Source: REEB76 sp049698775 (lineage in GTDB: Bacteria; Pseudomonadota; Gammaproteobacteria; Natronospirales; REEB76). From it: a stretch of DNA of 64,000 bases. The notes below the pieces were generated by a model. The model was not told where the DNA came from. It searched no databases and saw only the letters and a list, made by a program, of their open reading frames with translations. The DNA lies in NCBI GenBank assembly GCA_049698775.1, contig JBAVYM010000019.1:1-64000 (forward strand), read 5' to 3'. How positions within the stretch are numbered: position 1 is the stretch's first letter; every line of letters starts with the position of its first letter. Both the position numbers and the translations under genes were made by a program. Shown in pieces: positions 18,146-27,068 of this stretch.

Positions 18146-19699
18146 ATGATCTTCCGCAAACCCGCGAACCCGAAACAACACACCGCGCTGATCACTATCG
18201 CGGTGATGCTGGGCACGCTCCTGCAGGTACTCGACACCACCATCGTCAACGTGGCGCTGCCCAACATGCAGGGCTCACTGTCCGCCAGCCAGGACCAGAT
18301 TTCCTGGGTGCTGACCTCTTATATAGTGGGCGCCGCTATCATGACGCCGCCCACCGGCTGGCTCGCGGGCCGCTTCGGGCGCAAGCACATCTATATCATC
18401 AGCATGCTGGGCTTTCTGGCCGCTTCATTTCTGTGCGGCACAGCCACGTCGCTCGTGGAGATCGTGCTGTTGCGGGTGGTACAGGGTTTGTTCGGCGCCG
18501 CCATGGTGCCGATCTCGCAGGCCATCCTGCTGGACAGCTACCCGCGCGAAAAACACGGTATGGCCATGGCAATCTTCGGCATGGGCATCATGCTGGGGCC
18601 GATCCTGGGTCCGGTGTTCGGTGCCTACCTTACTGAATACTATTCCTGGCGCTGGGTGTTCTTCATCAACATCCCGGTGGGTATCCTCGCCATACTCATG
18701 ACGCTGGCCTACGTGCATGAAACCGAGATCAACCGGGAGCGCAGCTTCGACGGCTGGGGCTTCCTGTTCCTGAGCGTGGCCATCGGCGCGCTGCAGATGA
18801 TGCTGGACCGCGGCGAGCGCAAGGACTGGTTCAATTCCCCTGAAGTGCTCATCGAGTGTGGCCTGATGCTCACCGGCCTGTGGTTGTTCTTCGTGCACAC
18901 CTTCAGGCGCAAGAACACCTATATAGACCTGACACTGTTCAGGGACCGGAATTTTCTTGTCGGCAACGTCATCGGCTTCGTGGTGCTCATCAGCCTGTAT
19001 TCCATCATGGCGCTGATCCCGCAGTTTGTGCAAAACCTGCTGGATTACCCGGTGGTGATCACCGGACTGGTGCTGGTGCCGCGAGGCGTCGGCACCATGC
19101 TCTCCATGCTGGTCGTGGGGCGCCTGTCCAACAAGATGGATCCGCGCTTCAACATGGCCGTGGGGCTGTTCATCATGGCCGCGTCCATGTACTTCATGAG
19201 CGGCTTCGACACCAGTATTGGCACTTGGCCCATCGTCTGGACCGGTTTCGTCCAGGGCGTCGGCATGGGCCAGGTCATGGTGCCGCTGCTGACCGTGGCG
19301 TTTTCGACGCTGCCCACGCGGCAGCGCACCGAAGGCACCGGTGTGTACAACCTGATCCGCAACGTCGGCGGCAGTGTCGGCATCTCCATCGCCTTCACGC
19401 TGCTGGAGCGCAGCACCCAGATCAACCACGAAGTACTGGGCGGCCACATCACCCCCTACAACCAGGCCATGCGGTTGTCACCGCTGGCCTCGCAGATGAA
19501 CCTGCACAGCACCGAGCACCTGGCCATGATTAACGGGATGGTGACCAAACAAGCCGCTATGATCGGCTACAACAATGACTTCAAGCTCATGATGATCATC
19601 AGCCTCGTCACCATCCCGCTGGTGTTCCTGATGCGTCAGCCGCGTTATGGCAAGCAAACCGGGAGCGAACAGCCGCAGCAACATGTCGCGGTGGAATAG
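18146..19699 (+). CDS. EmrB-type DHA2 MFS drug transporter, copy 2
   Basis: 517 residues, aligned without large gaps to the preceding transporter; long blocks are identical or nearly so (QISWVLTSYIVG, MTPPTGWLAGRFGRK, GAYLTEYYSWRWVFFINIPVG). This is a tandem duplication that has since diverged, mostly in loops and the C-terminal half. Both copies keep the DHA2 motifs, so neither looks broken. The two may have different substrates, or may share the single EmrA adaptor. Confidence 0.94.
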   Translation: MIFRKPANPKQHTALITIAVMLGTLLQVLDTTIVNVALPNMQGSLSASQDQISWVLTSYIVGAAIMTPPTGWLAGRFGRKHIYIISMLGFLAASFLCGTATSLVEIVLLRVVQGLFGAAMVPISQAILLDSYPREKHGMAMAIFGMGIMLGPILGPVFGAYLTEYYSWRWVFFINIPVGILAILMTLAYVHETEINRERSFDGWGFLFLSVAIGALQMMLDRGERKDWFNSPEVLIECGLMLTGLWLFFVHTFRRKNTYIDLTLFRDRNFLVGNVIGFVVLISLYSIMALIPQFVQNLLDYPVVITGLVLVPRGVGTMLSMLVVGRLSNKMDPRFNMAVGLFIMAASMYFMSGFDTSIGTWPIVWTGFVQGVGMGQVMVPLLTVAFSTLPTRQRTEGTGVYNLIRNVGGSVGISIAFTLLERSTQINHEVLGGHITPYNQAMRLSPLASQMNLHSTEHLAMINGMVTKQAAMIGYNNDFKLMMIISLVTIPLVFLMRQPRYGKQTGSEQPQQHVAVE

Positions 19700-19815
19700 A
19701 GGTGCCCTGGACACCTCTGCGCCTGCAGTGCTAGCCTTTTCAGACATGTATCAAGCCACCTGTATTCAGTCATTTTAAAAATGCTGGATCGCAACTACCC
19801 CTGGATGAAATCACC

Positions 19816-20400
19816 ATGAGTCAGGAAACCACGACGCTGGCTGGTATTTTCATGCCGAATTCACGGGAACTGCGCAAGAACTGGGGATGGCTTCTGGCGC
19901 TTGGAATCATTCTTGTAGTCCTGGGCATCATCGCTCTGCTGGATTCGGTTTTCGTCACGGTCTTTTCCGTGATTTTTTTCGGATGGGTTCTGCTGATCGC
20001 CGGCATTACCGAGGCCGTACAAGCGTTTCGGCACCGGCATGGCGGTCATCTTTTCCTGCACGTGCTGAACGCGGTGCTTTCCATCATTGTCGGCATCATG
20101 TTGTTGCTGAGCCCTCTCGCAGGCGCGTTGGTATTGACGCTGCTGCTAGCTGCCTATTTCACCGTTGCGGGCATTTTCCGCATCGTCACGGCGTTTGCCA
20201 TGCGCATCCCGGGCTGGGGCTGGCTCCTTTTCAATGGGGTCGTCACGCTGATTCTCGGCATCCTCATCTGGACGCACTGGCCGTCTTCCGGCTTGTGGGT
20301 CATCGGCCTGTTTATCGGCATTGACCTGATTGTCGTCGGATGGTCCCAGGTCATGACAGCCGCCGCGGCACGCGCGCTCCCCAAAGAACAGGCCGCATGA
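19816..20400 (+). CDS. HdeD-family (DUF308) membrane protein
   Basis: 194 residues with about six hydrophobic segments (WGWLLALGIILVVLGIIALLD, VFSVIFFGWVLLIAGITEAV and so on) in the paired repeat pattern of HdeD, including the ending ...GLWVIGLFIGIDLIVVGWSQVM. HdeD proteins are linked to acid resistance in enterobacteria; the mechanism is unsettled. It follows the emrB pair by 116 bp, so it is probably separately expressed. There is no clear terminator between them. Confidence 0.88.
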   Translation: MSQETTTLAGIFMPNSRELRKNWGWLLALGIILVVLGIIALLDSVFVTVFSVIFFGWVLLIAGITEAVQAFRHRHGGHLFLHVLNAVLSIIVGIMLLLSPLAGALVLTLLLAAYFTVAGIFRIVTAFAMRIPGWGWLLFNGVVTLILGILIWTHWPSSGLWVIGLFIGIDLIVVGWSQVMTAAAARALPKEQAA

Positions 20401-20549
20401 TCCTGGGGGAGTGTTGCAGTGGGTGATGGCCCCGGGAGTGCTACGCCCACTAGGCCCGTGGCGTCCAGCAACACGATTCTCGTGACGTCTGTCTCAAACT
20501 GTACTGCAGTAGAGATTTTCTTCCGCGGGGTATCACGGCCGCGTTGATT

Positions 20550-21212
20550 TCAGTCGTTATGGGTGCCGGAGTCCATCCGCCGCGCCCAGCGTGCGGCGGG
20601 CAGGTGCCAACCATAGCGGATTGCCATGAAGCGCAAAGCAAAACATAGCGCGCCGCCGACGATTGCGGGTGCTACCGGCTGCAGATGCAACATATGTCCC
20701 ATGACCACGACGGCGGCACCGGCCAGCGCGGCAAGTGCGTATAGATCGGCGCGCAATACCGTCGGAATTCGGTTGACCAGCACGTCGCGCAGCATGCCGC
20801 CGCCGATGCCGGTAAGCATGCCGAGCAGCGCCGCCATCACCGGATTGAGGCCATACACCAGCGCTTTCTCCGCGCCCGCGACTGCGAAGAACGCCAGACC
20901 CGCGGCATCGAACCACAGCACCGGATGGCGCAAACGCGCGATGAACGGGTACCAGAAAAACACCACAAAACCGGCCAGAATGGAAACCCCGAGATAGCTC
21001 CAGTTGGCGATGGCCGCGGGCGGTACTGCGCCGATCAGCAGATCACGGGTAATGCCGCCGGCATTGCCGGCCGCGAACGCCAGCACCATGACGCCGAAAA
21101 TATCCAGCCACCGCCGGACCGCCGCCGTTGCGCCGCTGATGGCAAACACGAAGGTGCCACCGAGATCCAGCACAGTCAGCAATATATGCACCACGGCCTG
21201 TTCGTGCACCAC
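20550..21212 (-). CDS. TRIC / UPF0126-family cation channel protein
   Basis: 220 residues beginning at a GTG codon (a second in-frame GTG lies immediately upstream at 21215). It shows the two glycine-rich units of the family: DLGGTFVFAISGATAAVRR ... GGITRDLLIG, and DAAGLAFFAVAGAEKAL ... GIGGGMLRDVL. Prokaryotic TRIC proteins are trimeric monovalent-cation channels of the inner membrane. Convergent with hdeD and divergent from the dioxygenase gene. The 149-bp gap to hdeD holds no further gene. Confidence 0.88.
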   Translation of the reverse strand: MVHEQAVVHILLTVLDLGGTFVFAISGATAAVRRWLDIFGVMVLAFAAGNAGGITRDLLIGAVPPAAIANWSYLGVSILAGFVVFFWYPFIARLRHPVLWFDAAGLAFFAVAGAEKALVYGLNPVMAALLGMLTGIGGGMLRDVLVNRIPTVLRADLYALAALAGAAVVVMGHMLHLQPVAPAIVGGALCFALRFMAIRYGWHLPAARWARRMDSGTHND

Positions 21213-21307
21213 GGCTTGTCCGGCTCCCTACGAGTGATAAGGCGTCCACGAGTTCAGGCGGAAGATAGTACCGGATTTATTGACTGCCCGCGCTTGAACC
21301 AGGCCGC

Positions 21308-22090
21308 ATGGGACCCCACAATACTTGCATGGCTGCACTACCCACGTTGTTCGTTTCCCACGGCTCACCCATGCTGGCGCTGGACGAAGCACAGTCCGCC
21401 CACGGTTTTCTGCGCGGTCTCGGCGGCGCACTGCCACGGCCCGAAGCCATCCTGGTCATTTCCGCTCATTGGGATACCGCCACGCCGCGCATCACCGGCG
21501 CGGTGCATCTCGATACCGTCCATGATTTCTACGGCTTTCCCGAACCGCTTTACGAACTACACTATCCCGCGCCCGGCAATCATGCATTGGCCAAGGATGT
21601 AGCGAGACTGATTGGGCCATCGGCCGGCGTGGACCTGGTGCGCGGACTGGATCATGGCGCCTGGGTACCGCTTCTGCTGATGTATCCACGGAACGACATC
21701 CCGGTATTGCAACTCTCGCTGCAAACGCCGCTCGGCCCAGCCCATCATCTGAAAATCGGCGAAGCACTCAAACCCTTGCGGGAGCGCGGCGTGCTAATTC
21801 TCGGCAGCGGTGGCGCCACGCACAATCTGCGGGAATACTTCCACGCGAGTGAAGATCACAAGCCGTATGAAGATTTCTCGGATTGGCTGCACGACACTTT
21901 GACGCTCGGCGACCGCGAGACGCTGCTCGATTACCGCCGGCGCGCGCCGCAAGCGGCCCATTGCCATCCCACCGAGGAACACTTTTTTCCGCTGTTCACG
22001 GCACTCGGCGCCGGCGGTGCGAAAGCGCGGCGAATACACCACAGCTTCGACCGCACGCTCTGTATGGATGCCTATATTTTCGAAGACTGA
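21308..22090 (+). CDS. LigB-family 4,5-DOPA extradiol dioxygenase-like protein
   Basis: 260 residues. Metal-ligand motifs of the DODA/YgiD family are in place: TLFVSHGSPM, VISAHWDT, LDHGAWVPL and the closing RRIHHSFD. E. coli YgiD cleaves L-DOPA; the physiological substrate in bacteria is often unclear. ATG 21308 has a modest AGG site; ATG 21329 (MAALPTLFVSHG) is an equally sensible start by homology. Confidence 0.88.
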   Translation: MGPHNTCMAALPTLFVSHGSPMLALDEAQSAHGFLRGLGGALPRPEAILVISAHWDTATPRITGAVHLDTVHDFYGFPEPLYELHYPAPGNHALAKDVARLIGPSAGVDLVRGLDHGAWVPLLLMYPRNDIPVLQLSLQTPLGPAHHLKIGEALKPLRERGVLILGSGGATHNLREYFHASEDHKPYEDFSDWLHDTLTLGDRETLLDYRRRAPQAAHCHPTEEHFFPLFTALGAGGAKARRIHHSFDRTLCMDAYIFED

Positions 22091-22135
22091 CCGGTGCATA
22101 CTGGCAAGCCAATGCGGTCTATAATCGTGAGTGCC

Positions 22136-23044
22136 ATGAAACCGACAACAGTCACGGCATTGTGGTTGGCCATCGTGTTGGCCGGTTGCGCAAGTGCGCC
22201 ACCAAAGCCTTACTGGGAAAATGACCAATGGATAAATGCCATGGCCAAAACAATCAAGAGCAACGTCCATTACCCAAAAAAAGAAGCGGCACAGCGAGGT
22301 GATCCTGCCGGACAAGCCATCGTGCGATTCACCTATGCGGCTGGAGCCATAACAGATGTAACCATAGTCAAATCAACAGGGCATCAAATATTGGACACGG
22401 CAATTGCCGTCCAGATGCCGGAGATAAAGCTACCACCGGCAGCAGGGTTAGATACGGAGCTTCCCCACCGTTTCCAAATACCAGTTGACATGGTGCCCTC
22501 GGACAGAGATGTGTTCTTCATGGAACTTTCGGAAGACATAAGAAAGCATGTGCACTATCCATATACTTCGATAGCGCATGGCGATCAGGGAATTGTCATA
22601 GCACACTTCCGATACCGCAATGGGAACATACTGAATTCCAGGATTATCCAATCTAGCGGCTCACCTGCCCTTGATAAGACTGTGATTGATGCGTTGTCGC
22701 AACTCAAGGCGCCTCCACCCCCACCTTGGGCTCGTGATAAAACTCTGAGCTTCAACGTACCTATAGTCTTTTGCTCATGGAAGAAGCCCTGCATTACACT
22801 TGTATCACGCTACGTGCCACATGATATGACTGGAACCGCTGCTACAGAACTATGTTCGGAGGTTGGATTCGATTACAAAGAAAACAAAATATCCAATGTG
22901 CACCTGATTCATTCAAGCGGCAATGCGGATATTAACAAGGATGCTTTATCCCGGATATCCAAAGGCGATTTCCTGCCGCCCCCAGAAAACATGAAAGACA
23001 AAGATATGAACTTCGCAATACCTGTGTGCTACAACGGAAAGTAA
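22136..23044 (+). CDS. Lipoprotein with three TonB-C-like units
   Basis: 302 residues from ATG 22136; the N-terminus ends in lipobox LAGC (Cys 18). Three units share the TonB C-terminal pattern 'hydrophobic-x-hydrophobic-SSG-x2-hLD': ITDVTIVKSTGHQILD, ILNSRIIQSSGSPALDKTV and ISNVHLIHSSGNADINK, each followed by a proline-rich PP(P) element. TonB-C domains bind outer-membrane receptors or act as periplasmic adaptors; a lipid-anchored triple form without a TonB membrane helix is uncommon, so its job is unknown. The DNA is visibly AT-richer than its neighbours, suggesting acquisition. The region begins 45 bp after the dioxygenase gene. Confidence 0.7.
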   Translation: MKPTTVTALWLAIVLAGCASAPPKPYWENDQWINAMAKTIKSNVHYPKKEAAQRGDPAGQAIVRFTYAAGAITDVTIVKSTGHQILDTAIAVQMPEIKLPPAAGLDTELPHRFQIPVDMVPSDRDVFFMELSEDIRKHVHYPYTSIAHGDQGIVIAHFRYRNGNILNSRIIQSSGSPALDKTVIDALSQLKAPPPPPWARDKTLSFNVPIVFCSWKKPCITLVSRYVPHDMTGTAATELCSEVGFDYKENKISNVHLIHSSGNADINKDALSRISKGDFLPPPENMKDKDMNFAIPVCYNGK

Positions 23045-23326
23045 AGCATCCGGCCCATGGATATGGCCAAGCACCCGGCACGGGATCGGAGCACGAACAG
23101 CAGATGCGCCAGAAACCGCTGCAGGTGCACGCAGCCTTGCAGGATGTTGGTCTTGCTGCTGATAAAGGTGATGATGCTAACCACCAGCTTCACCAACAGC
23201 AGCACCAGTGACGGTCGCCAATTATAAAAATCATCAGCGTGACGATTACCATCAGCAACGAGTATTCAGTGCGTACTGTCTATCGCCAAGGAATTGTCAA
23301 TGTCATGTTCATGAGTAAAGTTTAGG
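23045..23326. other. Intergenic stretch with a possible degraded membrane-protein remnant
   Basis: No intact gene. On the minus strand, two hydrophobic runs (EYSLLMVIVTLMIFIIG and LVLLLVKLVVSIITFISS) lie close together but in different frames, with no start or full-length frame. This would fit a decayed membrane-protein gene but could be chance. Confidence 0.25.
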
Positions 23327-23382
23327 GTAGGAGCGGCGTCACACGCCGCGACAGCAATCGCGATGCATGACATCGCTCCTAC
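23327..23382. repeat. GTAGGAGCG...CGCTCCTAC palindromic repeat
   Basis: GTAGGAGCG and CGCTCCTAC bracket 56 bp; an inner hairpin GCGGCG/CGCCGC (23333-23338 / 23344-23349) and GCGACAGC follow. This matches a well-known extragenic palindrome of pseudomonads and xanthomonads. It lies downstream of the phosphoesterase gene (minus) and the TonB-like gene (plus). Confidence 0.8.
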
Positions 23383-23414
23383 AAACCTGTGTAGCCGTGC
23401 GTCAGGTTGTTTCT

Positions 23415-24293
23415 TCATTTTGTTGAACGTTCTTGGAACCTTGCGGACTTCGCAGCCGCGCTGTGGCCCAGCGGCTTGATACCGTAGAAGTCCTCCACGG
23501 TGCGCAGCAAGCTGTAATGATTCACATGCTGGCCGCTGCGGCCGGGTTGGATGCCGGCACCGACCACAATCAGCGGTATCTGGTTGGTCATGCTGCGCGC
23601 GTCGCTCTCGTCCCAGGTGACGATCAGCAGGCTGTTGTGGGCTTTGGCCCATTCCACATAGCTGCTCAAATTGGCTTTCAGCCAAGCATCGCCTTCGGCG
23701 ATGGTGCCGTCGTGCATGTCGTTCATCATGTTGGGAACGACAAAACTTATTGTCGGTAATCTGGAATAATCTTCGGGAAAATTGCTGAACGGGCGATTGA
23801 GGGAAGCCGGCACGCCCGCGGCCTGAAAATCCACCACCGGATTATGCTTGCGCCGATACAGCCCGCCTGAGCCGCTGCAGCCTGCAAACCCCGCTTCCGG
23901 TAAATCCTCTGAATAGATGGCGAAAGTATGTTTACTGGCGAGCAGTTCACTTGCCAGATTCTGACCAGTCAAATCGTGCGGGCAGGAATCATCGGTCAGC
24001 CCGTAAGTGGAGCCGGCGAACAGCGCCACGTAATTCGGCTGGCTCGGATGAATGACCGCATGTGCATTGGTGAACAGCAGACCTTGCCGGGCCAGTTGAT
24101 TGAGATACGGGGCGTCGGAATTACCGATGATGGTGGAGAACGACTTGTTCTCCTCGATAATGATCACCACATGTGCCGGCCGCCAGCGAACGTGTGCCGT
24201 GGGTGGGTTACCAGCCGCAAACGCCGCAGCGGGGAAGCACACGACGCCAAGCAGACATAAAATTCCGGCGACATTGATGCGTAAAAGATTCAT
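23415..24293 (-). CDS. Secreted phosphoesterase (acid phosphatase / phospholipase C-like)
   Basis: 292 residues. GGAG lies seven bases before ATG 24293, and a signal peptide (LRINVAGILCLLGVVCFPAAAFA) follows. The phosphoesterase-family (PF04185) signatures are present: VVIIIEENKSFSTII near the mature start, NAHAVIHPSQPNYVALFAGS, and TWDESDARSMTNQIPLIVVG. Members hydrolyse phosphate monoesters or phospholipids in the periplasm or outside the cell. Monocistronic; its 14-bp spacing from the upstream GNAT gene suggests co-transcription. Confidence 0.85.
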   Translation of the reverse strand: MNLLRINVAGILCLLGVVCFPAAAFAAGNPPTAHVRWRPAHVVIIIEENKSFSTIIGNSDAPYLNQLARQGLLFTNAHAVIHPSQPNYVALFAGSTYGLTDDSCPHDLTGQNLASELLASKHTFAIYSEDLPEAGFAGCSGSGGLYRRKHNPVVDFQAAGVPASLNRPFSNFPEDYSRLPTISFVVPNMMNDMHDGTIAEGDAWLKANLSSYVEWAKAHNSLLIVTWDESDARSMTNQIPLIVVGAGIQPGRSGQHVNHYSLLRTVEDFYGIKPLGHSAAAKSARFQERSTK

Positions 24294-24306
24294 GGGAGTC
24301 TCCGTG

Positions 24307-24765
24307 TCATTCCGATTCTGTGGATTTGTAAACATCGTCGTTGCGAATCTCCATCACCCGCTCGGGCCGGGTGAGTGGTTGAAAACCGAAACGACGGTAG
24401 AGTGCATGGGCATCCCGGGTCGCCAGCGAGAAACGGCGCAGGTTCCGCAACTCCGGATGGGCCAATACGCATTCTATCAACCATCTTCCCAGGCCCCGGC
24501 CACGATGGTTTTCCAATACAAATACATCACATAGATAAGCAAAGGTGGCGCAATCCGTGATGACCCTGGCGAGGCCTACCTGCCCGTCCGGATGGTACAG
24601 CCCGAAACACAGGGAATGCTCCAGGGCCCGCTGCACGGTGTTGAGCGGAATACCCTCCGCCCAGTAGGCACGGCTGAGATACGCATGGATCGCCGCCGCA
24701 TCGAGCCGTGCCGGATCGGTGGATATCCGGTATTCGCCCTGAACCGTTTCAATAATGGTATGCAT
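24307..24765 (-). CDS. GNAT-family N-acetyltransferase
   Basis: 152 residues from ATG 24765 (a longer TTG start at 24804 is possible). The acetyl-CoA-binding motif is intact: DVFVLENHRGRGLGRWLIE (V-x-x-x-x-R/Q-G-x-G), followed by LATRDAHALYRRFGFQPL. Its close relatives are small acetyltransferases of unknown substrate. It precedes the phosphoesterase gene in the same direction and is divergent from slyD. Confidence 0.88.
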   Translation of the reverse strand: MHTIIETVQGEYRISTDPARLDAAAIHAYLSRAYWAEGIPLNTVQRALEHSLCFGLYHPDGQVGLARVITDCATFAYLCDVFVLENHRGRGLGRWLIECVLAHPELRNLRRFSLATRDAHALYRRFGFQPLTRPERVMEIRNDDVYKSTESE

Positions 24766-24881
24766 GCTGTGCGTGACTCTAACTATCGTGCATGTTTGAC
24801 GCAAACCCCTGGGGATTTGTCAGCCTGTGATGGGCAGCGTAGAATGCCGCGCTTTCATTTTCGCTGACAGGAATCTTCCTC

Positions 24882-25364
24882 ATGCGCATCGCCAAAAACA
24901 CCGTGGTTTCAATTGACTACACCCTCACCGATACAGACGGCACGGTGCTGGACAGCTCCAAAGGTCAAAAACCCATGGGTTACCTGCACGGATCAGGCAA
25001 TATCATTCCGGGACTCGAAGAAGCGTTGGAAGGTAGAGGCGCCGGCGATTCCCTCCAGGTAACGGTCGCGCCTGCGAAGGCTTACGGTCTGCGCGACGAA
25101 TCCATGACCCAGAAAGTGCCCCGCAAGCTGTTTGACAGCAAGCACAAAATCAAACCTGGCATGCGCTTTCACGCAGAGGGCGGACACGGCGCGCATACCG
25201 TCATCGTGGCGGCAGTGGACAGCGAGCATGTCACCGTGGACGCCAATCATCCGCTCGCGGGCAAGACGCTAAATTTCGATGTCAAGGTGGTTGAAGTGCG
25301 CGCCGCCACCGGCGAGGAACTGGAACATGGCCACGTGCACGGCGCGCACGGTCATCATCACTGA
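24882..25364 (+). CDS. slyD: FKBP-type peptidyl-prolyl isomerase SlyD
   Basis: 160 residues. FKBP half-domain residues 1-70 (VSIDYTLTDTDGTVLDSS, GYLHGSGNIIPGLEEAL), an 'insert-in-flap' domain (~72-128, KAYGLRDESM ... VTVDANHPLAGKTLNF), and a short His-rich tail (HGHVHGAHGHHH, 149-160) that is a nickel-binding feature of SlyD. It helps fold proteins and delivers Ni for metalloenzymes. Tail is shorter than in E. coli. Divergent from the GNAT gene; convergent with a dps pair. Confidence 0.92.
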   Translation: MRIAKNTVVSIDYTLTDTDGTVLDSSKGQKPMGYLHGSGNIIPGLEEALEGRGAGDSLQVTVAPAKAYGLRDESMTQKVPRKLFDSKHKIKPGMRFHAEGGHGAHTVIVAAVDSEHVTVDANHPLAGKTLNFDVKVVEVRAATGEELEHGHVHGAHGHHH

Positions 25365-25371
25365 CGAATAA

Positions 25372-25557
25372 TCACTTCCTCTGTCGGCCGCGGCGCTCGG
25401 CGTCTTTCCCGGCGGCGGGCGCGGGCTCACGCACAAGCGAACCCCAGGCGGGCGGGTCGCTTGTGGGGAAGGTCCCTTCCAGAACCGCGTCAATTTTCTG
25501 TTCGCGGATCTCCCACGGCGTCAGGCGGCTTTTTTCTGCGGAGCGGGCCGGGTCCAT
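25372..25557 (-). CDS. Small conserved protein with EGTFPTSDPPAW motif
   Basis: 61 residues from ATG 25557, eight bases after the dps stop, so likely co-transcribed with it. The motif IDAVLEGTFPTSDPPAWGS is a recurring signature of short uncharacterised proteobacterial proteins. The C-terminus is rich in Ala, Lys and Arg. Function unknown. Confidence 0.6.
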   Translation of the reverse strand: MDPARSAEKSRLTPWEIREQKIDAVLEGTFPTSDPPAWGSLVREPAPAAGKDAERRGRQRK

Positions 25558-25565
25558 GATCCGCC

Positions 25566-26048
25566 TTACTTCTCGGCCTGGTTGTGCGCCTCGACGAACC
25601 ACAGGTATTTGTCCACGCCGCGCGAAATCTCGGTGAAGATGTCGGCCGTGTCCTTGTCGCTCAGCTCATCGGCCTGATCAATGGCGTTGCGGGTGCTTTC
25701 GCCAAAATTCGCCAGCGCCTGCGACAGCGCCTGCACGTGCTCCTTCCCCTGGGCGATGCCCAGCGGATACTCGGGCAGGCGGGAACGCTTGGCCGCCATC
25801 CGTACCGTGCCCTCGGCCATGCCGCCATACTGCATGATGCGCTCGGCAATGAGGTCCACATACTCCAGCACGTGCTCCGCAATCTCATCGAAGAGCTCGT
25901 GCAACGCGATGAAGCTCGGGCCCTTGACGTTCCAGTGAGCCTGCTTGGCCTGCAACATCAGGTCTGTGGCGTCGGCAAGCTGCTGTTGCAGGATACCGAT
26001 CATCTGAACGCGGGATTTCTCGGGAAAGCTGTTTTTGGTGACGTACAT
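25566..26048 (-). CDS. dps: Dps-type ferritin-like DNA protection protein
   Basis: 160 residues. The intersubunit ferroxidase ligands are all present with exact spacing: His38, His50, Asp54, Asp65 and Glu69 (AKQAHWNVKGPSF, LHELFDEI, EYVDLIAE), offset by 13 from the E. coli protein. Dps stores iron and shields DNA in starvation and peroxide stress. It lacks the lysine-rich N-terminal tail of E. coli Dps, so DNA binding may be weaker. GAGGAG precedes the start. A downstream small gene is in the same transcript. Confidence 0.93.
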   Translation of the reverse strand: MYVTKNSFPEKSRVQMIGILQQQLADATDLMLQAKQAHWNVKGPSFIALHELFDEIAEHVLEYVDLIAERIMQYGGMAEGTVRMAAKRSRLPEYPLGIAQGKEHVQALSQALANFGESTRNAIDQADELSDKDTADIFTEISRGVDKYLWFVEAHNQAEK

Positions 26049-26135
26049 TGCTTTACTCCTCTTACAGGGTGACTGTTTGTTTATAGGATTCTGTAATGCG
26101 GTTTTCCTGGTACACGAACATTTATAACCCCAGCC

Positions 26136-27068
26136 CTATGGCCACTCTTGTTGCGCGCGATCCAGGGCGGCGCGGTTCCAGCCGGCGAGGTCAGCCGCCG
26201 CGTCGTAGGTGGTTTGAAAAAACTGAAGCAGCGCCTCATCGGGCTCGGCGGCACCGCGCACCGTCTCATAGGGCAGAATAAATTCCCGCACCGCCTGACT
26301 GTAGTGCGCACCGTCCGGGCGCACGGCGTGATCCGCGTAACCGGCAGGTTCGGGATACGCGTAGGCATAAAAGGCGGGTTCCGCAATCGCCCCGCCACCT
26401 GGCCAGAAGCCGCAACTGCTGCACTCGTGGGAGTAGGCCTCCACCATGACGTAATCCGGGCAATGGGGTGCGCCACCAGGATGGCGTGGCGCGCGCCGTC
26501 CCGAGAAGCGCGTCATCGCCAGATCGAAACTACCCCAGAAGAAGTGTGCGGGACTGACCTTCCCGAGAAAACGGCCACGAAAGCGCTTCAGCACCCGGTC
26601 GGTTTGGAGAAGGATCCGCCAGCAGCGGTTAGCGGCGTCGGGGTCGTAGGCTGCGTGCGCATGGTCCTCGGCGAAGGGAATGGCGGTTTCGACCTCGACA
26701 GGTACGGGATTGAGCGCGATCTTGAGACCAAGCGAGCGCAGCACAGCCATATACTCCGCATGGAATTCCGCAACGGAGCGCGGAATGAGGGCAAGTTCAC
26801 GCGTCGTGCCATCGCTGGTTCGCACCGATAGAGCGTGATCAAGAAAATCGAAGTCAACCGCGAAGGTCCGTTTTCCATACGGAATCACCGAGGTGGTGAG
26901 TCCGCGCGGGGTGACGTAGAACGGAACCTGCCACCAGTGATTTTCCATGGGTGCGAGAGCGAGGCGCGTCTTGCCCACGATCTGCATCCACATGTGGAGC
27001 GTCGCATAGGTATCCCGCCACGCGGCGAGAGGCAGCGCCGGCCACGCAGAGTTTGCTGCCATCGTCAT
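26136..27068 (-). CDS. DUF5996-family protein
   Basis: 310 residues. The opening WPALPLAAWRDTYATLHMWMQIVGKTRLALAP and the later WGSFDLAMTRFSGR, HECSSCGFWPGG are the conserved blocks of DUF5996. No signal peptide or membrane segment. The function is unknown; a conserved Cys-Ser-Ser-Cys and several His suggest metal or redox chemistry (inference). Its ATG overlaps the stop of the upstream zinc-finger gene by four bases (ATGA), so the two are translationally coupled. Confidence 0.85.
   Translation of the reverse strand: MTMAANSAWPALPLAAWRDTYATLHMWMQIVGKTRLALAPMENHWWQVPFYVTPRGLTTSVIPYGKRTFAVDFDFLDHALSVRTSDGTTRELALIPRSVAEFHAEYMAVLRSLGLKIALNPVPVEVETAIPFAEDHAHAAYDPDAANRCWRILLQTDRVLKRFRGRFLGKVSPAHFFWGSFDLAMTRFSGRRAPRHPGGAPHCPDYVMVEAYSHECSSCGFWPGGGAIAEPAFYAYAYPEPAGYADHAVRPDGAHYSQAVREFILPYETVRGAAEPDEALLQFFQTTYDAAADLAGWNRAALDRAQQEWP

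Noticed and set aside
18425..19447. Minus-strand open frame opposite the second EmrB gene
   Set aside because: Antisense shadow with biased composition.
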